A DNA stretch of 64,000 nucleotides from Pseudomonas sp. S09G 359 (GCF_002843605.1 NZ_CP025263.1:2695501-2759500); one strand, 5' to 3'. Numbered from the stretch's first letter, positions 1 through 8,790 are shown. Notes: generated from the sequence alone by a model not told the origin. Translations and numbers: made by a program.

Positions 1-1
1 C

Positions 2-250
2 ATCTACGTGATTCGTGGTGCGCAGAATATCGATGTGGAACCGGCCAAGGTGTTCCAGCTGCAAGCCCAATCCCCCTCGGCCATGGCCCTGGCCACGCGC
101 TTTGATGTGCAACCCCAGGACGTGGTGTTTGTCGGCCCCGCGAATATCACGCGCTGGAACCGCTTTATCAGCCAGTTGGTGCCGTCCGCTTCGATCATCG
201 GGATCGGCGCGTCGACCCAGAACAACTTGAGCGAAGCCAGCAGCCGATAA
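2..250 (+). CDS. Polysaccharide export outer-membrane protein, Wza-like (3' end only)
   Basis: The open frame enters from the window edge and gives about 82 residues ending ...NLSEASSR. The segment YVIRGAQ, then ALATRFDVQPQDVVFVGPA and RWNRFISQLVP, matches the C-terminal end of Wza/BexD-type export proteins, where the last beta-domain ends with a DVVYV-type strand and an RWNR.ISQ helix. The family forms the outer-membrane channel for capsule or exopolysaccharide. It lies 10 bases upstream of three YjbF/G/H-like genes, so it is probably part of the same export operon. The N-terminus is outside the window. Confidence 0.8.
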   Translation: MYVIRGAQNIDVEPAKVFQLQAQSPSAMALATRFDVQPQDVVFVGPANITRWNRFISQLVPSASIIGIGASTQNNLSEASSR

Positions 251-260
251 GGTGGAACCT

Positions 261-905
261 GTGAAAATCGTGATTTACGCAGGGTTGGCGTGGCTGTTGA
301 GTGGCTGCAATCCGTTGATGACCGCTTCTCTGGATACCTTCAAGGCGGCCGTGGCCGGGCCGGCGCCCTTGGAGTTGACCCAGGCCCAGGTGGATTCGGT
401 GCCGTTTGCCCAGATCAAGGTCACCACGGTGTCCAGCGAAGGGGTGATGGCGCTGATTCGCCAGCGTGGTGACTTGCAGTTCTGGGTCGCCTCCGGCAAG
501 CAGGTGCTACTGCTGCGCGATGGCCTGGTAGTGCGCACCGTCGGCCTCGGCGCCGACCTGGATGGCACGCGCTGGCAGGGCCGCTCGCCATTCCAGCAAG
601 GGCTGCACCGCGTGCCGGATGGCTATCGCAGCACCCGGCAGATCGACGTGGTGGACGGCTATCGCCTGGGCATCGAGGTCTCCAGCTACATCACCCGCAA
701 GGGCCTTGAAACCGTCGACATTCTCGACCAGCCCTACACCTTGCTGCGGCTCGATGAAGACGTCGAAGCCGCCGGCTTTAAGGCGCGCAACCGTTACTGG
801 GTCGACCCCGTGGACGGTTTTATCGTGCAGAGCGAGCAGCACCTCACGCCCAGCCTGACCCTGACCATCACTCGGTTGCAACCCACGCGCAAGGATGCCC
901 CATGA
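261..905 (+). CDS. YjbF/GfcB-family outer-membrane lipoprotein
   Basis: About 214 residues. The N-terminus has a short hydrophobic segment ending in the lipobox LLSGC, so it is predicted to be a lipoprotein. I place the start at the GTG at 261 because AAGGTGGA lies just ahead of it; a GTG at 252 is also in frame but would sit inside that Shine-Dalgarno. The body (QFWVASGKQVLLLRDGLVV, then RYWVDPVDGFIVQSEQ) resembles the YjbF/GfcB group linked to group 4 capsule and colanic-acid-like loci. It overlaps the next gene by ATGA, which implies translational coupling. The exact function in export is not established for the family. Confidence 0.78.
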   Translation: MKIVIYAGLAWLLSGCNPLMTASLDTFKAAVAGPAPLELTQAQVDSVPFAQIKVTTVSSEGVMALIRQRGDLQFWVASGKQVLLLRDGLVVRTVGLGADLDGTRWQGRSPFQQGLHRVPDGYRSTRQIDVVDGYRLGIEVSSYITRKGLETVDILDQPYTLLRLDEDVEAAGFKARNRYWVDPVDGFIVQSEQHLTPSLTLTITRLQPTRKDAP

Positions 906-1672
906 CTGTTGGAAAAATCGCCGCGCTGATGCTGCTGTGGAGCTGCGTCCATATATGCCAGGCCGCCGCGATGACGGTGAGCGGCCAGGTGCGCATGCCG
1001 GGCACGGTCCCGTTGCAGGCCGGCGCCCGTTTGCTCGACGTGATCAGTGCAGCGCAACCGGATGCCGAGGGCTATTGGTTGGGCGCGGCCTGGCTGCGCC
1101 AACCGCTGTTGGAGCGTCAGGCCCGGCTCAAGGCCGGCGTGCTGTTCGATCTGGACACACTGCACCGTGCCGCCTTGGCCGCCGGGCGCGAAAGCCGCGC
1201 GCGTGCGGCGGCGCAACTGTATCAACAGGTGCTGGCCTTGCCGGTGACCGGCCGCCAGATGGCGGTGCTCGACCCGGTGGCGGTGGAAGTCGGCTTTGCG
1301 CCCAACCCGGTGGTCAACGACGGCGACCGCCTGATCTACCCACCACGGCCGGACCGCGTGCGCGTATTGGGCGCGGTCAGTGCTGCATGCAGCCTGGTAT
1401 TCCAGCCGCTGCAGACGGCCCGCAGTTACCTTGACGCCTGCCCAGCACTGGCCGATGCCGACAGCGATTACCTCTGGCTGATTCAGCCCGACGGGCACGT
1501 CACACGCTTGGGCATTGCCGCGTGGAACCGCGAAAACGGCGCGCCGCCCGCGCCCGGCAGCACGCTGCTGGTGCCGATCCGCAGCGACGACCTGGACCCG
1601 CCCACCCCGGAGCTGAACCCGCAACTGGCCGAGTTTCTTGCCACCCAACCCCTGGCCGAGGTCACGCCTTGA
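902..1672 (+). CDS. YjbG/GfcC-family capsule biosynthesis protein
   Basis: 256 residues with a signal peptide (cleavage expected near CQAAAMTV). Periplasmic GfcC-type proteins have two beta-grasp domains like those of Wza plus a helical insertion. Here two such regions can be guessed: around SGQVRMPGTVPLQAGARLLDV, and around DRVRVLGAVSAACSLVFQPL. The start ATG overlaps the upstream stop (ATGA) and the stop overlaps the next TTG start, so yjbF-yjbG-yjbH form a tight operon. The family is required for polysaccharide assembly or export, but the biochemical role is unclear. Confidence 0.75.
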   Translation: MTVGKIAALMLLWSCVHICQAAAMTVSGQVRMPGTVPLQAGARLLDVISAAQPDAEGYWLGAAWLRQPLLERQARLKAGVLFDLDTLHRAALAAGRESRARAAAQLYQQVLALPVTGRQMAVLDPVAVEVGFAPNPVVNDGDRLIYPPRPDRVRVLGAVSAACSLVFQPLQTARSYLDACPALADADSDYLWLIQPDGHVTRLGIAAWNRENGAPPAPGSTLLVPIRSDDLDPPTPELNPQLAEFLATQPLAEVTP

Positions 1673-3744
1673 AATTATGTATTGCGGCCGTGCTGCTGGT
1701 GCCTTGTGGCGTCGTACACGGCGATCCCCGTTACACCCAGAGCGATTTTGGTGGCGTCGGGCTGCTGCAAACCCCCACCGCGCGCATGGCGCCGGTTGGC
1801 GAACTGAGTGTGAATGCCAACCGCACCGAGCCCTACAGCCGCTACAGTTTCTCCGCGCAACCGCTGGACTGGCTGGAAGGCACGTTCCGCTACACCGCGA
1901 TCACCAACCGCCCGTATGGCGCCGAGTCGTTCAGCGGTGGCCAGAGCTACAAGGACAAGGCCGTCGACGCGAAAGTGCGCCTGTATCAGGAAAACCATTG
2001 GCTGCCGGAGGTGGCACTGGGGTTTATGGACCTGGGTGGCACCGGGCTGTTTTCCAGCGAATACCTGGTGGCCAACAAGCGCTATGGGGATGTGGATTTC
2101 AGTGCCGGCATCGCCTGGGGTTACCTGGGCAGTCGCGGTGATTTCGGCAACCCGCTGGGCGCGTTGGATGATCGGTTCAACGAGCGCCCCACCGCCGAAG
2201 GCTCCGGCAGTTTCTCCAACGGCTACTTTCGCGGGCGACCCGCGTTGTTCGGCGGGATCGCCTACCAGACGCCGTGGGCGCCATTGAGCGTCAAGCTGGA
2301 ATACGAAGGCAACGACTACCAGAGCGAACCGCGTGATAACAACCAACGCCAGGACTCGCCGGTCAACCTCGGCCTGGTCTACAAACTGGCGGATTCCATC
2401 GACGTGAGTGCCGCCTGGGAGCGTGGCAACACCGCCATGTTCGGGATCACCCTGCACACCAATTTTGTCAGCCGTAAGGCACCGGTTAAAACCTATGACC
2501 CGCCGGCGCCCAAGTTGCCGGCCGCGGCGCCAACCACACCGATGGATCAGGTGGATTGGGCCGCCGTGTCCCGGCGCCTGCACGACAACGCCGGCTACAA
2601 CGTGCAACGCATCGCCCAACGCGGGCCGGAGTTACTGGTGTATGGCGAACAGCAGCGCTATTTCTACAGTGCCAAGGCCGTGGGGCGCGCCAGCCGTATC
2701 CTGGACGCCAGCGTCAATGACCAGATTGACTGGTTCACCCTGGTCAGCGAGCGTTATGCGATGCCCATCGAGGAAACCAGCGTGCCGCGCAAGACCTTCC
2801 GCGAGGTGCTCAACAACCGCGAAGACCTGCAGAACCTGCACCGTCAAACCGAGGTCAATCGCGCCAGCGCCAACACCCAGACCGTGCTCTATACCCCGCC
2901 GCGCAAACCCTTCAGCTATGGCCTGGGGCTCGGCTACAAGCAGAATGTCGGCGGGCCGGACGGTTTGCTCTACCAGGTTTCCGCCGACCTCGACGCGGAG
3001 TACCGCTTTACCCGTAACACTTGGTGGAGTGGCCTGCTCAGCGTCAACCTGCTGAACAACTACGACGGGTTTACCTACGATGCGCCCAGTGGTTTGCCAC
3101 GGGTGCGCACCGATCTGCGCCAGTACATGACCGCCTCCGATGTGACCCTGCCGACCTTTCAGCTCAACCATGCGGAGCAACTGGACCAGGACCTGTACGG
3201 CATGGTCTACGGTGGTTTGCTGGAGTCGATGTACGCCGGCGTCGGCAGTGAGTTGCTGTACCGCCCGATGGGCCAGCGCTGGGCGCTGGGTGCCGACCTG
3301 AACTATGTGCGCCAGCGCGGTTTCGAGCAGGATTTCAGCCTGCGCGACTACCGCACGGTCACCGGGCATATCACGGGCTATACCGATTTGCCGTTCAACC
3401 TGCAGGGCGCGTTGAGTGTCGGCCGCTACCTGGCCAGGGATTGGGGCGCAACCCTGGACCTGTCGCGCGAGTTCAGCAATGGCGTGCGTATCGGCGCCTG
3501 GATCACCCGCACCACCGCGTCCACCGAACAGTATGGCGAAGGCAGCTTCGACAAAGGCCTCTACCTGTCCATTCCGTTTGACGAGCTGATGAGCCTGTCG
3601 ACCATGCGCCGTGCCAACCTGGTGTGGGCACCGCTGACACGCGATGGCGGGGCGCGGTTGAACCGTGCGTATTCACTGCATTCGATGACGGATGGGCGTG
3701 ACACTGCGCTGTTCTACAACAACCTCGGCAAGATCACCGAGTAA
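1669..3744 (+). CDS. YjbH/GfcD-family exopolysaccharide outer-membrane protein
   Basis: About 691 residues from the TTG at 1669 (TTGA overlap with the previous stop; GAGG lies upstream). A signal peptide (LCIAAVLLVPCGVVHG) is followed by GGVGLLQTPTARMAPVGELS, the hallmark start of YjbH-type beta-barrel proteins. The rest is rich in alternating aromatic and polar segments, consistent with an outer-membrane barrel. A longer reading frame starts at 1522, but it runs antiparallel in another phase inside gfcC and is not needed. The last 11 codons lie inside a 257-bp block that is repeated three more times downstream. Confidence 0.78.
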   Translation: MKLCIAAVLLVPCGVVHGDPRYTQSDFGGVGLLQTPTARMAPVGELSVNANRTEPYSRYSFSAQPLDWLEGTFRYTAITNRPYGAESFSGGQSYKDKAVDAKVRLYQENHWLPEVALGFMDLGGTGLFSSEYLVANKRYGDVDFSAGIAWGYLGSRGDFGNPLGALDDRFNERPTAEGSGSFSNGYFRGRPALFGGIAYQTPWAPLSVKLEYEGNDYQSEPRDNNQRQDSPVNLGLVYKLADSIDVSAAWERGNTAMFGITLHTNFVSRKAPVKTYDPPAPKLPAAAPTTPMDQVDWAAVSRRLHDNAGYNVQRIAQRGPELLVYGEQQRYFYSAKAVGRASRILDASVNDQIDWFTLVSERYAMPIEETSVPRKTFREVLNNREDLQNLHRQTEVNRASANTQTVLYTPPRKPFSYGLGLGYKQNVGGPDGLLYQVSADLDAEYRFTRNTWWSGLLSVNLLNNYDGFTYDAPSGLPRVRTDLRQYMTASDVTLPTFQLNHAEQLDQDLYGMVYGGLLESMYAGVGSELLYRPMGQRWALGADLNYVRQRGFEQDFSLRDYRTVTGHITGYTDLPFNLQGALSVGRYLARDWGATLDLSREFSNGVRIGAWITRTTASTEQYGEGSFDKGLYLSIPFDELMSLSTMRRANLVWAPLTRDGGARLNRAYSLHSMTDGRDTALFYNNLGKITE

Positions 3745-4722
3745 ATCATGCCCTGGAACTTGCACAGCGCCGTTGTGGCGAGCGGGCTCGCCCGCGTTGG
3801 GCTGCGAAGCAGCCCCAATAAGCTCAACCGTAGTGTCTGCGGATTAACCGAGGTGTGGGTTTCAGGGCTGCTGCGCAGCCCAACGCGGGCAAGCCCGCTC
3901 GCCACATAAGCAGGAGGGCTCCAGGGTCAGTAGATGTCCTTGGACAGCAGCACCGCTGACACGCGATGTTCTACAACAACCTCGGCAAGATCACCGAGTA
4001 AATCATGCCCTGGAACTTGCACAGCGCCGTTGTGGCGAGCGGGCTTGCCCGCGTTGGGCTGCGAAGCAGCCCCAATAAGCTCAACCGTAGTGTCTGCGGA
4101 TTAACCGAGGTGTGGGTTTCAGGGCTGCTGCGCAGCCCAACGCGGGCAAGCCCGCTCGCCACATAAGCAGGAGTGCTCCAGGGTCAGTAGATGTCCTTGG
4201 ACAGCAGCACCGCTGACACGCGCTGTTCTACAACAACCTCGGCAAGATCACCGAGTAAATCATGCCCTGGAACTTGCACAGCGCCGTTGTGGCGAGCGGG
4301 CTTGCCCGCGTTGGGCTGCGAAGCAGCCCCAATAAGCTCAACCTTAGTGCATGCTGATTAACCGAGGTGTGGTTTTCAGGGCTGCTGCGCAGCCCAACGC
4401 GGGCAAGCCCGCTCGCCACATAAGCAGGAGTGCTCCAGGGTCAGTAGATGTCCTTGGACAGCAGCACCGCTGACACGCGCTGTTCTACAACAACCTCGGC
4501 AAGATCACCGAGTAAATCATGCTCTAGAACTTGCACAGCGCGGTTGTGGCGAGCGGGCTTGCCCGCGTTGGGCTGCGAAGCAGCCCCAATAAGCTAAACC
4601 GTAGTGCATGCTGATTAACCGAGGTGTGGTTTTCAGGGCTGCTGCGCAGCCCAACGCGGGCAAGCCCGCTCGCCACATAAGTACGAGGGCTCCAGGGTCA
4701 GTAGATGTCCTTGGACAGCAGC
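3712..4722. repeat. Tandem array: about four copies of a 257-bp unit carrying a REPIN and both flanking gene ends
   Basis: The string TTCTACAACAACCTCGGCAA recurs at 3712, 3969, 4226 and 4483, exactly 257 bases apart. Each unit holds, in order, the yjbH 3' end with its stop codon, a GTGGCGAGCGGGC palindrome pair (REPIN), and the 3' end of the convergent wcaJ-like gene (CTCCAGGGTCAGTAGATGTC). Units differ by a few substitutions only. Units 2-4 begin with a fused segment GCAGCACCGCTGACACGCG that joins the wcaJ end to a more upstream piece of yjbH. The intact ends of both real genes are retained at the two borders. Confidence 0.95.
3774..3907. repeat. REPIN, copy 1 of 4 in the tandem array
   Basis: An inverted pair: GTGGCGAGCGGGCTCGCCCG, then TTGGGCTGCGAAGCAGCCC, about 55 bases of spacer, and GGGCTGCTGCGCAGCCCAA with CGGGCAAGCCCGCTCGCCAC. 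Copies recur at about 4031-4164, 4288-4421 and 4545-4678. Each could fold into one long cruciform or two local hairpins. The position between convergent genes suits a bidirectional transcription stop. Confidence 0.9.
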
Positions 4723-6089
4723 GTAAACGGCGTCTTCAGCAGAATCTTGATATCCAGCCACAGCGACCAGGTGTTGATGTAGCGCAGGTCGATATCCACG
4801 CGTTGCTGCATCTTCTCCAGAGTCTCGGTTTCGCCTCGGCAGCCATTGACCTGGGCCAGGCCGGTAATCCCCGGCTTGATCCGATGGCGGGCCATGTAGG
4901 CGCGGATTTTCCCCGAGTAGTAATCATTGTGTGCAATCGCGTGCGGCCGTGGGCCGACCAGCGCCATATGCCCTTGCAGCACGTTGAACAGCTGCGGCAG
5001 CTCGTCGATAGAGGTGCGTCGGATAAACCGGCCCACCGGCGTGATGCGCGAGTCGTTGCGGCTGGCCTGGCGCACCTCACTGTCGTCATGCAGGCGCATT
5101 GAGCGGAATTTCCATACCTTGATCACCTGGCCATTCCAGCCATGACGGTCCTGCTTGAAGATCACCGGCCCAGGGGAGGTGAGCTTGATCAGCAGGGCGA
5201 ACAGCAGCAGCAACGGGCTCAGTACGATGATCGCCAGCAGGGCCAGGCTCTTGTCCAGCAGGGCTTTGCTCAGTGCAGCGGTGGGGCGGCTGGTCAGCGG
5301 GCTTTCGTTAAGGAAGATCGCCGGCAGCCCGTCAACTTCGGCCACGCAATGGTTGAGCAACATCATGTTATTGAGGTCGGGCACCCAGATCACATCCACG
5401 CTGATCTCCAGCAGGTTGAGGTACAACGCCTCAATGTGTGTGGCTTCCTGGAGGGAATGGGTGATGTAAAGCCGGCGTATGCCGTGCTGGCGGATTAATT
5501 GCGGCAATTGGTGCAGCTCGCCGAGAATCTGCGGTTGTGCGTCCTGGGCGGCTTCGGTGTGGCTACCGACCAGCCCGACCAGGGGCGAACGCTTCTGGCG
5601 TGAGAGGGTTCTGGCCAGGTCGACGGCGAGTTTGCCGGTGCCCACAATCAATGACTTATGCCGTTCGTGAAGCTGGCGATGGTAGTAGCGGGACAGGCTA
5701 TGCAGGGGGATGTAACACAGCGCCAATAGCGGGTAACTGACGGCGGCCCACAGCAACAGTATTTCCAACGGAAACAAGGCACTGGCATTACAGGCCACGC
5801 CCACGGCGAACAGGATACCCACGGTCAGCAGCCAGCCCATGAACAACCGGCCCAAGCCTACGCCATAATCATCTTTTTTACTGTAGACATCGCACAAACT
5901 GTAGGCCGGAAGAGAGGCCAGTATGGTGAAGGCGGCCAACACCCGGTAGTTATACTCAAGTTGCCCGGTCTTGAACAATACCAACATAAACAACAGGGTA
6001 ACGACCAAACCTGATGCGAGTGTCCACTGGCCCCAGAACGTCAAACCCTTGGGGGTCAGGTTGCGATGCATTCTAGTATTATTCAGCAT
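4698..6089 (-). CDS. Undecaprenyl-phosphate sugar-phosphate transferase (WcaJ/polyprenyl glycosylphosphotransferase family)
   Basis: About 463 residues. It has an N-terminal block of four to five membrane helices, a cytosolic Rossmann-like region (KSLIVGTGKLAVDLARTL), one more hydrophobic hairpin (LLALLAIIVLSPLLLLFALL), and a C-terminal catalytic domain with KQDRHGWNG, WKFRSM, RRTSIDELPQLFNVL and VGPRP. These motifs define enzymes that load the first sugar-1-phosphate onto undecaprenyl phosphate to start a polysaccharide repeat unit. Start at the ATG at 6089, preceded by GGGAG; a GTG at 6113 is less likely. It converges on yjbH, and its 3' end is inside the amplified 257-bp unit. Confidence 0.88.
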   Translation of the reverse strand: MLNNTRMHRNLTPKGLTFWGQWTLASGLVVTLLFMLVLFKTGQLEYNYRVLAAFTILASLPAYSLCDVYSKKDDYGVGLGRLFMGWLLTVGILFAVGVACNASALFPLEILLLWAAVSYPLLALCYIPLHSLSRYYHRQLHERHKSLIVGTGKLAVDLARTLSRQKRSPLVGLVGSHTEAAQDAQPQILGELHQLPQLIRQHGIRRLYITHSLQEATHIEALYLNLLEISVDVIWVPDLNNMMLLNHCVAEVDGLPAIFLNESPLTSRPTAALSKALLDKSLALLAIIVLSPLLLLFALLIKLTSPGPVIFKQDRHGWNGQVIKVWKFRSMRLHDDSEVRQASRNDSRITPVGRFIRRTSIDELPQLFNVLQGHMALVGPRPHAIAHNDYYSGKIRAYMARHRIKPGITGLAQVNGCRGETETLEKMQQRVDIDLRYINTWSLWLDIKILLKTPFTLLSKDIY

Positions 6090-6323
6090 AGTTCTGCTCC
6101 CGGTGGTGACCACGCACGTGATTAATCAGGTCGCGGTATAACCGCACTCAAACGACAGGCACGCGCAAACGCGTACCCATTGATAGTAATGAGCGGCAGG
6201 GGAGGTTGGCTGACGAGTTATAACAAGGTCACGATCTTATTGTTGTTGAGGTGTTATAAAAAGGCAGATAGAAGAGGGCGGTAATAGGCAGGGTGAGTGA
6301 TAAGGTTATAATTATTTATTGTT
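6090..6323. other. Intergenic region upstream of the sugar transferase gene
   Basis: An AT-rich stretch (for example AAGGTTATAATTATTTATTG near 6301) between two - strand genes. It probably carries the promoter of the transferase gene. I cannot assign a specific operator or a clear terminator hairpin. Confidence 0.35.
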
Positions 6324-6896
6324 TTATCGACGTGCTTGGGGGGGATCGAGCGGCTTCCTGATTTTTTGCGTGAGGCAATAACCACGGTTTCTTACTGCAC
6401 GAAACAGGCGCTCGCCGTGGTTGGCTCGCTTGAACTTTTCCTGCAGGCGACTGAGGCACATCTCCAAGCCGCGATATTGTTCCGGCTCGCGCCCGATATT
6501 ACGAATCAACTCTTCCTTGCTGACCACGCGCTCCTCATGGTGAAGCATCTTTTTAATCAGGGCAGACTCAATGGTCGTCAACGAAATGCGCAAGCCGCCC
6601 TTGACCAGTGTTCGGTCATGCTGGGTCAGCAGCCAGAAATCCTGTGGGTACAGCTGGGTGGTCTGCGTGGCTATTTCCGGAGGGCGAGTATGGGTATTGG
6701 CGGCGCTGTGTTGATCCTTGGGTAGGGAGGTTCTTGAATCTTGCCAGGTAGCGTCAAAGGGTTGGTAGGGCAAGGTGATGGAATGCAGGATCGAAGGGTT
6801 TGCGTCATAGTGGAATAACTCTGCGCTGGGCCTGAAGTCCTGCAATGCGATCGCCGGAAGTGTCGGGGCAAAGGCGTATTTCTTGAATGAGCTCAT
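6324..6896 (-). CDS. Winged-helix DNA-binding protein (OmpR/ToxR-type C-terminal domain)
   Basis: 190 residues. The first about 90 residues are unassigned and rich in proline, threonine and histidine, with no receiver motifs and no membrane helix. The C-terminal about 95 residues (ISLTTIESALIKKMLHHEE, VSKEELIRNIG, LSRLQEKFKRA, RAVRNRGYCL) form a PhoB/OmpR-type winged helix, including the final RGYCL wing. Start ATG at 6896 with GGTGGA upstream. It is one of three consecutive - strand regulatory genes next to an exopolysaccharide locus, so a local regulatory role is likely but inferred. Confidence 0.7.
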   Translation of the reverse strand: MSSFKKYAFAPTLPAIALQDFRPSAELFHYDANPSILHSITLPYQPFDATWQDSRTSLPKDQHSAANTHTRPPEIATQTTQLYPQDFWLLTQHDRTLVKGGLRISLTTIESALIKKMLHHEERVVSKEELIRNIGREPEQYRGLEMCLSRLQEKFKRANHGERLFRAVRNRGYCLTQKIRKPLDPPQARR

Positions 6897-6926
6897 CGTG
6901 TCCACCGAGATCGGGAAGGTGCAAGT

Positions 6927-7619
6927 TTATAAGCGGTCTGCGGGCGAGTAATAGCCGCCCTGAAAGTATTCGAACGGCAAGTTTCTAGCGAGCATTGCGC
7001 TGTCGGAAAACTCTATATGGTCGGCGATGAAGCAAACTCTAGTGACATTGATCAGCTCCAGCATACGGTCATAGAGCCGATCGAACAGGTCGGAGCGTGT
7101 GTTCAGGCTCAGCCTGAGGGCCGAGTCGGGGAAGGGCATTTTTATGTAGTCGTACAGTGTCAGGTCAATCAATAGATCGCATGGCTTTGTATCGAGTGTG
7201 TAATTGTTGTAGGCCAGCTTGATACCACTCTGGTCTTTGAGTTTATACAGCTGGCGCACCATTGCCCTGCGCTCCACTGGCCCGGGAAGTGCGTCCAGTG
7301 GGTTGTCGATGCTGAGTGTGAGGTGTTGTTGGTGTTTTTCCAGGTCCCGGGCTGCCTGTGTCAGCTGCGTAAGGGTGGCTTCGCTCATCAGGGCGGTCTG
7401 GTCGATGCGCAGGAACGTGTGGCTGGCGGCCTGTGTCGGCGTGTGCCGGCGGCTGATATGGCGCAGCGCCTCGCAGTAGGCGTTGTCGGGCTGTTCGCCA
7501 GGGGCGGTGCCCACGATGCTGAACTCATTGCCCCATAAGGTATGACTGCGCGAGAGGATGGCCTGCCTGATGAACTTGGCGCCCTCAGTGTCGGCACGGG
7601 ATTTTATTCTGCTATTCAC
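6927..7619 (-). CDS. Degenerate EAL-domain protein (probably non-catalytic)
   Basis: 230 residues from a GTG at 7619, preceded by AAGGAGAGG and overlapping the stop of the upstream gene by 8 bases. The order of conserved blocks follows an EAL phosphodiesterase: RQAILSRSHTLWGNEFSI (start of the domain), IKLAYNNYTLD where DDFG is normal, DYIKMP (the lysine is kept), FIADHIEF where AEGVE is normal, and QGGYYSPAD near the end. The catalytic and metal-binding acids appear replaced (DDFG becomes NNYT), so hydrolysis of cyclic-di-GMP is unlikely. It may bind the nucleotide or a protein partner. The family assignment is by motif order only. Confidence 0.6.
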   Translation of the reverse strand: MNSRIKSRADTEGAKFIRQAILSRSHTLWGNEFSIVGTAPGEQPDNAYCEALRHISRRHTPTQAASHTFLRIDQTALMSEATLTQLTQAARDLEKHQQHLTLSIDNPLDALPGPVERRAMVRQLYKLKDQSGIKLAYNNYTLDTKPCDLLIDLTLYDYIKMPFPDSALRLSLNTRSDLFDRLYDRMLELINVTRVCFIADHIEFSDSAMLARNLPFEYFQGGYYSPADRL

Positions 7620-8340
7620 GGTTCGACCTCTCCTTGACGGGTTGGAAATGGTTGACGCAAATAAGGCCCCGGCTGAGCTTATAGCCGTAGCCACGGATGT
7701 TCTGGATGATATTGTCACCGTAGTGCGCTTTGATTTTGCTGCGCAGGCGGCTGATAGACTTTTCCAACGCCCTGGAATCGTAGTATTTGGTGTTAAGCCC
7801 CATGACACTCGCGATTTCATTATGACTAAGTAGTCTCTGTTCGATGAGTGCCTCGAGTACTTTCATCTCGACGAAGGATATTTCCAACTTTTTGCCGTCG
7901 CCATAAATACACATATGGTCTTGGTCGAGTACCAGTTCGCGGTGGTTCAGGCGGGCGCTCTCACTGAGAAAGGCATCAAATTGGCTTAATTTCTGTTCGG
8001 GGGAAGTGTCTACCACCTTGACGCAGTAATCCGCACCGGCCAGGTAATATTTAGTCTTGCTCAAAGTAGAGGCAAAGGTCACCACGACAAATATACTGCA
8101 GCCCGGATTTTCGTTCCGGGTCTTTCTTATTATGTCCAGGGTTTGATTGCTGGCAGAGGGTGTATCGATTTCTATAATGATGGCACGGTAATGTCCGTGA
8201 TTTTCCTGGGTGTCGCTTAGTTGCCCGTAGCACCGTGTATCGACTTTTAAATTATCCGCTACAGTGCGAACTATCAGCTCCCGAAAGTCCTCCGATTTGG
8301 AGGGAGTCCTTGCAATAGCGAGGACATTGGAAAAATGCAT
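7612..8340 (-). CDS. Response-regulator-like winged-helix transcription factor
   Basis: 242 residues from the ATG at 8340, with GGGAGTAGGG ahead of it. The N-terminal about 120 residues resemble a receiver fold (VLAIARTPSKSEDFRELI, AIIIEIDTPSASNQTLDII, IFVVVTFASTLSKTKYYLAGADYCVKV), but the usual phospho-acceptor motif is only loosely kept, as EIDTP. The C-terminus is a winged helix (ISFVEMKVLEALIEQ, LLSHNEIASVMG, LEKSISRLRSKIKAHYG, IRGYGYKL). It overlaps the EAL-like gene, so the two are co-translated. It resembles the winged-helix gene at 6324-6896 in its C-terminal half. Confidence 0.68.
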   Translation of the reverse strand: MHFSNVLAIARTPSKSEDFRELIVRTVADNLKVDTRCYGQLSDTQENHGHYRAIIIEIDTPSASNQTLDIIRKTRNENPGCSIFVVVTFASTLSKTKYYLAGADYCVKVVDTSPEQKLSQFDAFLSESARLNHRELVLDQDHMCIYGDGKKLEISFVEMKVLEALIEQRLLSHNEIASVMGLNTKYYDSRALEKSISRLRSKIKAHYGDNIIQNIRGYGYKLSRGLICVNHFQPVKERSNRE

Positions 8341-8423
8341 AACCCTACTCCCTATTCCGGCATGCAAGGCCGTCAGTTCAATCGCTGCTAGCATTTAGAT
8401 ACTAATCGAATTGATTACGGCCA

Positions 8424-8453
8424 AACGTGACAAATTTTAACATTCATCACGTT
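8424..8453. promoter_or_regulatory. Inverted repeat, possible operator
   Basis: AACGTGA and TCACGTT are separated by 16 bases in AT-rich DNA about 85 bases upstream of the winged-helix regulator start at 8340. Symmetry and location suit an autoregulatory site. I recognise no named operator. Confidence 0.3.
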
Positions 8454-8737
8454 ATTTTTGTGTGCGGGCAAGGAAGTAAGCGCTTGTTGCGAGGGGCTTT
8501 ACGTGAACTTACACATAGGCTAGTGCAAATTCTTAATGCTCGGTAAGTATTTTAGCGCAAAAGGTTTTTTGCGCTGGGCAGGGTTTAAGCCTTGTCCATT
8601 TAAGGCGCGGGAGTCGCCTACAGGAGGGCGGAATCTGGGCCGGGTGCCCTGCGAGCCGATCCAGGTCAGGCAATGCTGGCAAAGAACGTAAGGGTGGCCC
8701 TGGCGGGTTTCTTACTGTGAACTTAAAAACCAAGGCG

Positions 8738-8765
8738 AAAAAAAACCGGCTGATCAGGCCGGTTT
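8738..8765 (-). terminator. Rho-independent terminator of the repeat-protein gene
   Basis: Read on the - strand, an 8-bp stem AAACCGGC/GCCGGTTT with a 7-base loop runs directly into a series of T residues. It sits about 25 bases after the stop codon of the gene at 8791-9216. Confidence 0.85.
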
Positions 8766-8790
8766 GGGGTGCCCCGCGAACAGCACGGGG

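Larger units (their letters stand above)
8341..8790. other. Intergenic region with promoter-like AT-rich DNA and two palindromes
   Basis: About 450 bases without a supported gene. It holds the upstream region of the - strand regulator, an inverted repeat AACGTGA/TCACGTT (8424-8430 and 8447-8453, 16-base gap), a palindrome AGCGCAAAAGGTTTTTTGCGCT at about 8554-8575, and the terminator of the downstream repeat-protein gene. Confidence 0.5.

Noticed and set aside
3714..4419. Three identical 63-residue - strand frames in the 3.7-4.4 kb repeats
   Set aside because: They lie inside REPIN palindromes and tandem repeats, have no Shine-Dalgarno and arise only because the unit is duplicated.
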